From assembly GCA_963662705.2 (NCBI GenBank), contig OY759767.1, forward strand, positions 434,001 to 498,000: DNA of 64,000 nucleotides, in the 5' to 3' direction. This document shows, one piece after another, positions 53,713 to 61,572 of the stretch; positions within the stretch are counted from its first letter, which is position 1, and every line of letters begins with the position of its first letter. The position numbers and the translations under genes are program-made. The DNA is from JAPPHA01 sp963662705 (GTDB taxonomy: Bacteria; Pseudomonadota; Alphaproteobacteria; Rhodobacterales; Rhodobacteraceae). Under the pieces are notes generated by a model. It was not told where the DNA came from, did no database searches, and saw only the letters and a program-made list of their open reading frames with translations.

Positions 53713-54579
53713 TCACAGGTGTGACTGCATTTCCCGAACGGGGTCTTTCAGGTGGTGGAGCCGGTACCGGCGCGGCGTCACGCCGTACCTGGCGCGGAAC
53801 AGGCGGTAGAAATGGCTGAGGTTTTCGATCCCGCAGTCGTGCGCGATGTTTTCGATCGACGTGTCGGTGCTGCCCAGCATCAGCGCCGCATATTCCATCC
53901 GCCGCTCGTTCGTGTAGGCCGACGGAGACATGCCGAGGTGTTTTCGGGCGGTCCGGCACACGTGTTCATGGCCGCGGCCGGCCGCCTCGACGAAGCCCCG
54001 GGCTCCCTTGCGGAAAACCTCGGGACGCCGGGCGGAATGGCATGCGGCCACCAGCCACGCCGGGACCGAGGGGTCATTGTCGACCGGAAAATCGACAACC
54101 CTGATCATCACCGACAGAAGGAATTCCTCGATTCTGGCAAGGGAATTCCGTCCGAACTTGAGCTCGCTCGCGACGTTGACCGCCCGTTCGAACCTGGGCC
54201 CGGCGAGCAGAAAGGAGTCGGGGTCGGCGCGATCATGCCAGTAGAACCGCCCGGCGAAGTCCTCGCGGTAGCGCTCGCCGATGTGGTTCGCCACGTCGTC
54301 GCCGAAGATGATGTTAATGATCTCCGCCCCCGGCCCCCCCTCCGTCGAGCTCAGGGAGTGACAGTCGCCGGGGCGGATGAAAACGATACTGCCCTGCTCA
54401 AGCAGAGCGCTGCGGGACCTCAACCAGTGAACGATGGTACCCCGCGTGACAATGAAGATCTCGAAATAGTCGTGATCGTGCAGGAAGGGCGGGGTTTTTT
54501 CGTCGATGCGTTTCTGGGCAAAATGGTAATGCTCGCCTTCCGGCACGTAGTTCCGCAAGAGGAAGCGTCGAATGCCCAA
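53713..54579 (-). CDS. AraC-family regulator with cupin N-terminus
   Basis: 288 residues. The N-terminal cupin ligand domain shows HYHFAQKRIDEKTPPFLHDH, DYFEIFIVTRGTIVHWLRSR and GSIVFIRPGDCHSLSSTEGG; the C-terminal double helix-turn-helix shows VCRTARKHLGMSPSAYTNER RMEYAALMLGSTDTSIENIA and CGIENLSHFYRLFRARYGVT PRRYR. Resembles ChbR-type carbohydrate regulators. Divergent from the dioxygenase and mannoside-transport genes, which it probably controls. Confidence 0.92.
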   Translation of the reverse strand: MGIRRFLLRNYVPEGEHYHFAQKRIDEKTPPFLHDHDYFEIFIVTRGTIVHWLRSRSALLEQGSIVFIRPGDCHSLSSTEGGPGAEIINIIFGDDVANHIGERYREDFAGRFYWHDRADPDSFLLAGPRFERAVNVASELKFGRNSLARIEEFLLSVMIRVVDFPVDNDPSVPAWLVAACHSARRPEVFRKGARGFVEAAGRGHEHVCRTARKHLGMSPSAYTNERRMEYAALMLGSTDTSIENIAHDCGIENLSHFYRLFRARYGVTPRRYRLHHLKDPVREMQSHL

Positions 54580-54611
54580 CCCGCATTACCTCCGGTTTGG
54601 CCTGCAGATAT

Positions 54612-54629
54612 CAAGAAAAGACAAGAAAA
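54612..54629 (+). promoter_or_regulatory. Direct repeats in the AraC/dioxygenase intergenic region
   Basis: CAAGAAAA at 54612-54619 and again at 54622-54629, ten bases apart (one helical turn), in the 88-base gap between divergent genes. Tandem direct half-sites are typical of AraC-family binding. Confidence 0.45.
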
Positions 54630-54667
54630 AGTCAACGAGAAGTCTTTTGTAACGGCCGCTCCACGCT

Positions 54668-55525
54668 ATGGTGGAAAATTCACTGGCAGATGGCGCGATG
54701 CTCGAACAACTGGACCTTGCTTTCAAGCCGGTCGCGAACACATCGCCGCGCTGGCTGACACCCGGACAGCTCAAACACTACAACCGCCTGGGCTTTGTCG
54801 GCCCCGTTCAGGTTTTCGACGCGCCGGAAATTGCGGACATACGCGCGTATGTCGACGGGTTGATGGCCGCGCACGGGCCCGACGGCGATTACGGAATCAA
54901 CTGCTACCAGGCCCGTTTGGCAGGGTTGTGGGACATCGTGACTGATCCGCGCATTCTCGACCCCGTCGAAGACATCGTGGGTCCGGACATCGTGTGCTGG
55001 GCAAGCCATATCCTGTCGAAGAGGCCATTCGACCCGAAGAAGATCCCGTGGCACCAGGACGCCTCGTTCTGGAAACTGTCTCCCGCGCGAACGGTTACCG
55101 TCTGGCTGGCAGTCGACGATGTCGACGAGGAGAATTCGGCCATGATGTTCATCCCGGGCACCCACAGGAACGGGAGCCTCCCGATCCGGAATTCGTCCGG
55201 CGACGCCCTGTTCCACATCGAGACTGAAGGAGCGGATGACCTGGGCGAGCCATACATCAATTGCCTCGACGCGGGACAGGTGTCGCTGCACGCCGACATG
55301 CTCGTCCACGGCTCCCACGCCAACCGGTCAGGCAGGCGCCGGTGCGGCCTGACGATCCGCTACTGTCCGCCCGATGTCCGCATCGTGGACTCCGTCTGGG
55401 CCGGCGGAGTCGAGGCCATCATTTGCCGCGGGCGAGACCCGTCCGGTCACTGGCGCAACCATCCGCGTCCCGACAATGACGACTTTCGCAGGACGTCGCC
55501 ACCGCTGACGGTCGGAAACAACTGA
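54668..55525 (+). CDS. Phytanoyl-CoA-dioxygenase-family Fe(II)/2-oxoglutarate oxygenase
   Basis: 285 residues. Metal-binding motif HxD in KKIPWHQDASFWKLSPARTV, distal His and 2-oxoglutarate Arg in HADMLVHGSHANRSGRRRCG, and the family segment AVDDVDEENSAMMFIPGTHR. It hydroxylates a small molecule using oxygen and 2-oxoglutarate. Bacterial members act on many substrates, and the position ahead of a glycoside-type importer does not define which. No strong ribosome-binding site before ATG 54668. Confidence 0.88.
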   Translation: MVENSLADGAMLEQLDLAFKPVANTSPRWLTPGQLKHYNRLGFVGPVQVFDAPEIADIRAYVDGLMAAHGPDGDYGINCYQARLAGLWDIVTDPRILDPVEDIVGPDIVCWASHILSKRPFDPKKIPWHQDASFWKLSPARTVTVWLAVDDVDEENSAMMFIPGTHRNGSLPIRNSSGDALFHIETEGADDLGEPYINCLDAGQVSLHADMLVHGSHANRSGRRRCGLTIRYCPPDVRIVDSVWAGGVEAIICRGRDPSGHWRNHPRPDNDDFRRTSPPLTVGNN

Positions 55526-55802
55526 TCCGGGCAGGGAGCGGGGTTTGCATGTCCAGGGGATGTCAGGGGAGTGCGGTGACCATGTGTCCTGCTTTGCGGA
55601 TCCCCGGGGTCGGAAGCGGGTCCGGGTCGTTCCGCGGACACGGAAAGTTCGGCCCGATTGCCCGGTTTGCCCCGGGTGGCGAGACAAGGAACTTCGCGGT
55701 TGCGGAGCGTGCGTTCGTGCCGGGCGATAGCCTGTCGCGGAGTGGCGCCCAAACCGCCAAACCGGCGTGAAAAACGCCAGATCAGATAAGGAGGAAATCC
55801 TG

Positions 55803-57512
55803 ATGAATTCAAGAATGTCTGTCCTGACGGTCGCCGCGGTGGCGATACTGGCGGGAGGAATGGTCCACGGCCAGGACGTCGCGCGCGAGGATACCGTCAT
55901 ATTTGACTCGTCGCGCCCGATGAAGGACCCGACCAATTTCAACATCTTCCGCCCTGACGAAATCCGGGATGTCGGGCTGCACCAGGCCGTTCTGGAACCG
56001 CTGTTCATCCTCAACTACAACTCAGGCGAGGTCGAGCCATGGCTCGGCCTGAGCATGGAACCGAACGATTCCCTCGATGTCTGGACCCTGACCCTGCGCG
56101 ACGGCGTGAAATGGTCGGACGGCGAGGCGTTCAACGCGGACGATGTTGTCTTCACCATCGACATGCTGCTTTCCGACGAGGACAAGAGCCTGCGCGACGC
56201 CGGCGGCATGCAGGTCGCGGTCGAAAGCATCGAAAAGGTCGATGACATGACCGTCCGCTTCAACCTGAATTCTCCGACGCCGACATTCCAGTCGGCGAAT
56301 TTCTCGGTGGGATACTTCGGCTCGGTGCTGATGATGCCCGAACACGTCTGGGTCGGCCAGGATCCGGACACCTTCGCCTTCAACCCGCCGATCGGAACCG
56401 GCCCGTACACGCTGACGAGCGCTGCGCCGGATCGCCTGGTCTACGATCTCAACCCGGATTACTGGGGAGCCGAGGCGGGATTTCAGGACCTGCCCGTGCC
56501 ATCGCGACTCGTGTGGGTGTATGCCGGGAGCGAGGAAGCGCGTTCGCAGCTGATCGTGAACAACGAGCTGGATATCGCCCAGTCGGTTTCCTACGGCACT
56601 TTCGACGCCGCCCAGGCCCTGAACCCGGCCATCATCGGGTGGAGCGATGACCTGCCCGGCTGGAAAGACCTCTGCCCGCGCCAGATTGAGTTCAACGCGA
56701 CCGTCGAGCCGTGGGACAACAAGAACATGCGCGAGGCAATCAACCTGCTCATCGACCGCGAGGCCATCATCAACGTGGCCTACGAGGGCGCAACCTCGGT
56801 GTCCCGCACGATGTTCGTCGAATACGGAACGATGAACCCCTACATTGACGCGGTCCTGGCTGCCGGACTGACGCTTCCAGTCAATGCCGACGTTGATGCG
56901 GCACGCGCGCTGATCGAAGCGGAGGGTTACGCGCTCGACGGCGACGGCATGTACGAAAAGGACGGCGAGCTCCTGTCCGTCGACATCGTGGCCCACACCA
57001 GCGGCACCGAATCCACGAAAACCATCGATGTGATCGTCGAACAACTGCGGCGCGCCGGTCTCGACGCGGTGTCCAGGCCGGTCGAATACGGGGCTTTCTG
57101 GCAGGTCACCCCGAGAGGTGAATTCGAACTCTCGTACAGTTGGCTTTCCTGCGGCTCCGTCAACGAGCCGACGCGGTCCATGTCGCGGTACGCGAACACC
57201 CACATCATGCCGGTCGGTGAGCGCATCTTCAACAATGCTGCCCGCTGGGACAACGAGGAGTACACGGCACTGGTCACCGAAATGGGTTCGTTGAGCCTTG
57301 ATGACCCCAGGCTCGTCGAACTGACGGTCGAGGCCTACAGGATCCTGCACGACGAGAAACCGTTCATCCCGCTGGTCCAGGCCATCAAGATCCTCCCGAC
57401 CAACACGATGTACTGGAGCGGCTGGCCCACCGCCGACAACTTTTACAACCATCCGTCGCACTGGTGGGGGCATACGCATCAGATCATTCACAATCTGACC
57501 AAGGCGAACTAG
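55803..57512 (+). CDS. ABC importer substrate-binding protein, family 5 (peptide/glycoside type)
   Basis: 569 residues from ATG 55803 with AAGGAGGAAATC upstream. Signal peptide about 1-24 (AAVAILAGGMVHGQD). SBP_bac_5 landmarks: LTLRDGVKWSDGEAFNADDV VFTIDMLL, NPPIGTGPYTLTSAAPDRLV, NKNMREAINLLIDREAIINV, and EQLRRAGLDAVSRPVEYGAF. Family 5 proteins bind oligopeptides or oligosaccharides; with a GH38 mannosidase in the operon a mannoside is the simplest guess. Confidence 0.92.
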   Translation: MNSRMSVLTVAAVAILAGGMVHGQDVAREDTVIFDSSRPMKDPTNFNIFRPDEIRDVGLHQAVLEPLFILNYNSGEVEPWLGLSMEPNDSLDVWTLTLRDGVKWSDGEAFNADDVVFTIDMLLSDEDKSLRDAGGMQVAVESIEKVDDMTVRFNLNSPTPTFQSANFSVGYFGSVLMMPEHVWVGQDPDTFAFNPPIGTGPYTLTSAAPDRLVYDLNPDYWGAEAGFQDLPVPSRLVWVYAGSEEARSQLIVNNELDIAQSVSYGTFDAAQALNPAIIGWSDDLPGWKDLCPRQIEFNATVEPWDNKNMREAINLLIDREAIINVAYEGATSVSRTMFVEYGTMNPYIDAVLAAGLTLPVNADVDAARALIEAEGYALDGDGMYEKDGELLSVDIVAHTSGTESTKTIDVIVEQLRRAGLDAVSRPVEYGAFWQVTPRGEFELSYSWLSCGSVNEPTRSMSRYANTHIMPVGERIFNNAARWDNEEYTALVTEMGSLSLDDPRLVELTVEAYRILHDEKPFIPLVQAIKILPTNTMYWSGWPTADNFYNHPSHWWGHTHQIIHNLTKAN

Positions 57513-57530
57513 GGTTTCGCACATCCTGAC

Positions 57531-57557
57531 GGTCAAGGCGGCATTGCCGCCTTGACC
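57531..57557 (+). promoter_or_regulatory. Perfect hairpin between binding-protein and permease genes
   Basis: GGTCAAGGCGGC (57531-57542), loop ATT, GCCGCCTTGACC (57546-57557): 12-bp perfect stem. Like the dctP hairpins, it sits directly after a binding-protein gene and has no T-run, so it probably stabilises that mRNA or attenuates downstream expression. Confidence 0.75.
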
Positions 57558-57581
57558 AGTCCTTTTCCGGGACTCCGATCA

Positions 57582-58610
57582 ATGGCGCACTTACTCCTGG
57601 GGAGAATTCCGGTATCGTACCTGCTGCGCCGCCTGCTCGTGTTCGGGCTCACGATCTGGCTGGCGGCCACGGTCATCTGGCTCGTTCCGCGCCTGACTCC
57701 GGGAGATCCGGTCTCCGCGATGGTCGGGCAGATGATGGAGACATCGGCCTATGTGTCCGGAGCGGAAGACATCATCAAGGCGTGGCGGGCGCGTTTCGGC
57801 TTGGACGAGGCGCTCTGGATCCAGTATCTCCGATACCTGTGGAACTGCCTGACGCTTGATTTCGGCTATTCGTACTCGGCGTTCCCGGCGTCCGTCGCGG
57901 ACCTGATTTCCTACAAGCTTCCGTGGACGCTCGGGCTTCTCCTGCTTTCCGTAACCCTGTCGTTTGTCATCGGCAACCTGCTCGGGGCGCTGATGTTCTG
58001 GTCGGGAACGCCTGCCTTCGTGCGTTACCTGATTCCGGTCGGAATGATCTTCACGTCGATCCCGACGATCCTCGCGGGCCTGTTCCTGCTCTACATCTTT
58101 TCGTTCACCTTGCGGTGGTTCCCGCTGCGCGGCATCTACGACCAGGACATTCCTGCCGGCATTTCCTGGGAATTCATTGCGAGCGTCATCCATCACGGTA
58201 CGCTCCCGGCGCTTTCGATCATCCTCGTCAGCTTCGGCGCCTGGGCCCTGGGCATGCGCGGCATGATGATCACGATCGAAGGAGAAGACTTCACCAACCT
58301 GGCCCGGGCCAAGGGCCTGCGTCCCATGTACCTGCTGTACCGCTACATGATCCGGAATGCGATTCTGCCCCAGGTCACGGCTTTTGCCTTCCAGATCGGA
58401 ACCCTGCTGTCGGGACAGATCCTGGTCGAGATCGTGTTCGGTTACCAGGGCATGGGGTTGCTCATCTACGACGCGATCCTCAGCCGCGACTACGCGCTCC
58501 TTCAGGGATCCTGCTACATCATTATCCTGATGACCGCGCTTTCGGTCCTGATCGTGGATCTGGCCTATCCGCTGATCGATCCGCGCATCAGCCATCGCTC
58601 CGGGGCGTGA
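57582..58610 (+). CDS. ABC importer permease 1 (DppB type)
   Basis: 342 residues from ATG 57582. Starts YLLRRLLVFGLTIWLAATVI WLVPRLTPGDP, as DppB-type permeases do, with the EAA loop GMRGMMITIEGEDFTNLARA KGLRPMYLLYRYMIRNAILP and IVFGYQGMGLLIYDAILSRD. Six membrane helices. Confidence 0.93.
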   Translation: MAHLLLGRIPVSYLLRRLLVFGLTIWLAATVIWLVPRLTPGDPVSAMVGQMMETSAYVSGAEDIIKAWRARFGLDEALWIQYLRYLWNCLTLDFGYSYSAFPASVADLISYKLPWTLGLLLLSVTLSFVIGNLLGALMFWSGTPAFVRYLIPVGMIFTSIPTILAGLFLLYIFSFTLRWFPLRGIYDQDIPAGISWEFIASVIHHGTLPALSIILVSFGAWALGMRGMMITIEGEDFTNLARAKGLRPMYLLYRYMIRNAILPQVTAFAFQIGTLLSGQILVEIVFGYQGMGLLIYDAILSRDYALLQGSCYIIILMTALSVLIVDLAYPLIDPRISHRSGA

Positions 58611-58642
58611 TCGTGGAGCGTTCGGTCCTCAAAGAAGGCGGG

Positions 58643-59530
58643 ATGGGGCGCTTCAACAAGTGGGACACGCCCTGGATAAACGCCAAGCTCCTGGCCGGCG
58701 CCGGCCTGATTCTCGTCATCCTGTTGATGGGGCTCGTCGGGCAGATCTTCTGGGATACAGATCTCGCCTATACCGGATCGGCCCCTCTCAATCTTCCACC
58801 CTTTGGATTCGAGGGCCTGCGCGGCCGGACGGGTGTCGCCGAGCACCCCCTGGGAACCGAGAACAGCGGCCGGGACATGCTTGCACTGATCCTGGTCGGT
58901 GCGCCGAACACGTTCCTTATCGGGATCGTCGCCGCGTCGATCGGAATGGCGGTCGGCATCGTTCTCGGTTTCAGTTCCGGATTCATCGGCGGCCTGCTCG
59001 ACGACGTGGTTCGACTGCTGGCCGACATAACCATCACGATCCCGGCGCTGATGATTCTCGTGGTCATCAACGCGCTGCTTCGCCAGATCGACATCATGAC
59101 GATGGCCTTGCTCATTGCCCTGTTCATCTGGCCATCGCCGACCCGCCTGATCCGCGCCCAGGTGCTCTCGATGCGCGAGGCCGGCTACGTTCGCATGGCG
59201 CGGCTGTCGGGCGCCTCGAACATCGCGATCATGTTCCGGGAAATGCTGCCGAACCTGATCCCTTATCTTTTCGCGAGCTTCATCGCGGGCACGACCGGGG
59301 CGATCCTCGCCGCCGTCGGCCTGGAAACGCTCGGCCTCGGGCCGCAACGGGTACCGACACTGGGAGGGACCATCTACGACGCGATCAACTCGGCTGCCCT
59401 GCTCCGCAACATGTGGTGGTGGTGGCTCGCCCCGACGATCCTTCTGGCAGTCATGTTCATCGGCCTCTTGTTGATCAACATCGGGCTCGACGAAGTGTCG
59501 AACCCCCGTCTTCGACGGGCGTCCCGGTAA
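58643..59530 (+). CDS. ABC importer permease 2 (DppC type)
   Basis: About 295 residues from ATG 58643 (AAGAAGG upstream); GTG 58607 or 58613 overlapping the previous stop are alternatives. DppC landmarks: HPLGTENSGRDMLALILVGA, IGIVAASIGMAVGIVLGFSS, the EAA loop REAGYVRMARLSGASNIAIM FREMLPNLIPYL, and AAVGLETLGLGPQRVPTLGG. Inner-membrane partner of permease 1. Confidence 0.92.
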   Translation: MGRFNKWDTPWINAKLLAGAGLILVILLMGLVGQIFWDTDLAYTGSAPLNLPPFGFEGLRGRTGVAEHPLGTENSGRDMLALILVGAPNTFLIGIVAASIGMAVGIVLGFSSGFIGGLLDDVVRLLADITITIPALMILVVINALLRQIDIMTMALLIALFIWPSPTRLIRAQVLSMREAGYVRMARLSGASNIAIMFREMLPNLIPYLFASFIAGTTGAILAAVGLETLGLGPQRVPTLGGTIYDAINSAALLRNMWWWWLAPTILLAVMFIGLLLINIGLDEVSNPRLRRASR

Positions 59531-59531
59531 C

Positions 59532-60587
59532 ATGCCCTCGCGAGGTACGGCGATGGCGCGCAACCGTGATTTCGAGGAGCAGGACGCGGCGGTCCGGCGG
59601 TCCGGCCGTGCTCCCGTGCTCTCGGCCCGGAATCTCCGGGTTTTCTACGAGACGCCGCGCGGAGACATCCGGGCGGTCGACGGTATCGACCTGGACCTGC
59701 GGCCCGGCGAGACCCTGGGACTCGTCGGGGAATCCGGTTGTGGAAAATCGACTGCGGTCATGGGAATCCTCAGTCTTGTCGCGCCACCCGGCCGGGTCGT
59801 GACCGGGGAAGTCTGGCTGGACGGTGAAGACCTTCTGGCGTTGCCGGAGCCGGAACTGCGGCGGCGGAGATGGACAAAATTGTCCCTGATCCCCCAGGGA
59901 GCGATGAATTCGCTCAACCCGACCATGCGTGTCGGTGCCCAGATTGCCGACGTGATCGTGACCCATGAGGGCAGGACCGGGCGGCGGAATCTCGCCGACC
60001 GGATCGCGGAACTTCTCCAGATGGTGGGACTGTCCACCAAAGTCCGCGACATGTACCCCCATCAATTGTCGGGCGGGATGAAGCAGCGAGTCTGCATCGC
60101 CATGGCGGTGGCGCTCAACGCGCGCGTAGTGATCGCCGACGAAGCGACATCGGCTCTCGATGTGGTGGTGCAGCGTGTCGTTGCCCAGACGATGGCGCGG
60201 GTGCGGGACAGGCTGGGTGTCAGCATGATCATGATCGGACACGACATGGGGCTGATGGCCCAAATGGCCGACCGGATTGCCGTCATGTATTCTGGCCATG
60301 TCGTGGAAGTCGCAAGGGTCGACCAGCTGTTCCGGCACCCGGGACATCCCTATTCGAAAATACTGATCGATTCGGTCCCGACACTGTCTGGCCGTAAGCC
60401 GCTGAAGATAACCGCCGGCATCACCCACGATCCGCGCGACCCTCCCGAGGGCTGCATATTCAGGCTGCGCTGTCCGCTCGCCGTTGATGCCTGCAGCCAG
60501 GCGCGGCCGTCTCGCCGGGAGCTTCGCCCAGGCCAGGACGTCGCGTGCATACGCGCCGGGGAGATGACGGGGGTCGCTGATGCCTGA
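59532..60587 (+). CDS. ABC importer ATPase 1 (DppD type)
   Basis: 351 residues from 59532; ATG 59553 with GAGG upstream is an equally good start. Walker A TLGLVGESGCGKSTAVMGIL, Q-loop LSLIPQGAMNSLNPTMRVGA, signature PHQLSGGMKQRVCIAMAVAL, Walker B RVVIADEATSALDVVVQ, H-loop MIMIGHDMGLMAQMADRIAV, and the oligopeptide-type C-terminal Cys cluster (CIFRLRCPLAVDAC). Complete. Confidence 0.93.
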   Translation: MPSRGTAMARNRDFEEQDAAVRRSGRAPVLSARNLRVFYETPRGDIRAVDGIDLDLRPGETLGLVGESGCGKSTAVMGILSLVAPPGRVVTGEVWLDGEDLLALPEPELRRRRWTKLSLIPQGAMNSLNPTMRVGAQIADVIVTHEGRTGRRNLADRIAELLQMVGLSTKVRDMYPHQLSGGMKQRVCIAMAVALNARVVIADEATSALDVVVQRVVAQTMARVRDRLGVSMIMIGHDMGLMAQMADRIAVMYSGHVVEVARVDQLFRHPGHPYSKILIDSVPTLSGRKPLKITAGITHDPRDPPEGCIFRLRCPLAVDACSQARPSRRELRPGQDVACIRAGEMTGVADA

Positions 60588-61572
60588 CCCGCTGCTGGAA
60601 CTCCGCAATGTTTCGAAGGTCTACGGCGACCCGGAAACCGGCGTGGTCGCATTGCACGATTTCAGCCTGACGATCGACAGGGACAAGCCGGAGATCGTGA
60701 CCGTGGCCGGCGAATCCGGGTCCGGGAAGTCGACCCTCGCCAACCTCGTTCTCGGGTTCGTCCGACCGACGAGTGGCACGATCCGCTTCGATGGCCGGGA
60801 CATCGTGGCGGCCTCGCCCGGGGACCACCGCGACTACTACCGTGATGTCCAGGCGGTGTTCCAGGATCCGTTCAGCAGCTACAACCCGTTCTATCGGGTC
60901 GGGCACGTCTTCGACACGGTCATCCGGAACTTCGGGCTCGCCGGGGACCGGGCCAAGGCGCGCGACATGGTCGAGGACGGACTCAATGCCGTCGGATTGA
61001 AAAGCGTCGATGTCCTCAGGAAATACCCCCACCAGCTTTCCGGGGGTCAGCGCCAGCGTATCATGATGGCGCGTGCGTATCTCGTGAAACCCCGCCTGAT
61101 CGTCGCCGATGAACCCGTGTCAATGGTCGACGTGTCGCTCAGGTCGTCGATACTCGACGTGATGACCAGGCTGAGGGACGAGGACGGGATCTCGTTCATC
61201 TACGTTACCCACGACCTGTCGACCGCTTACCAGGTCGGCGACCGCATCGTGATGTTCTATCAGGGAACCCTGGTCGAAGAGGGTTGGGCTACAGAGGTTC
61301 TCTCTGGTCCGAAACACCCCTACGTCCGGTTGCTGATCGAATCGGTCCCGCGGCCGGATCCCGGGGCGCGATGGGAAGGCGAGATCCAGTTGCCGGAAGA
61401 GGCAATGCAGCAGAAGGCGCGCCTGACCGGTTGCCGGTTCGTCCCGCGCTGCCCGTACGCGATGAAGGCGTGCTCGGACGAACTCCCGCCAATGCACGCC
61501 GTGGGTACCAGCGGTCACCGCGTGTCCTGCGTCCTGTACGGGCCCGGGCACGATGCAGCAGGGCGATCATGA
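60580..61572 (+). CDS. ABC importer ATPase 2 (DppF type)
   Basis: 330 residues, overlapping the previous gene by 8 bases. Walker A VTVAGESGSGKSTLANLVLG, Q-loop VQAVFQDPFSSYNPFYRVGH, signature PHQLSGGQRQRIMMARAYLV, Walker B RLIVADEPVSMVDVSLRSSI, H-loop ISFIYVTHDLSTAYQVGDRI, and C-terminal Cys cluster CRFVPRCPYAMKAC. Forms the ATPase heterodimer with DppD-like subunit. Confidence 0.93.
   Translation: MPDPLLELRNVSKVYGDPETGVVALHDFSLTIDRDKPEIVTVAGESGSGKSTLANLVLGFVRPTSGTIRFDGRDIVAASPGDHRDYYRDVQAVFQDPFSSYNPFYRVGHVFDTVIRNFGLAGDRAKARDMVEDGLNAVGLKSVDVLRKYPHQLSGGQRQRIMMARAYLVKPRLIVADEPVSMVDVSLRSSILDVMTRLRDEDGISFIYVTHDLSTAYQVGDRIVMFYQGTLVEEGWATEVLSGPKHPYVRLLIESVPRPDPGARWEGEIQLPEEAMQQKARLTGCRFVPRCPYAMKACSDELPPMHAVGTSGHRVSCVLYGPGHDAAGRS

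Noticed and set aside
56022..57536. 504-codon minus-strand open frame
   Set aside because: Shadow of the family-5 binding protein gene.
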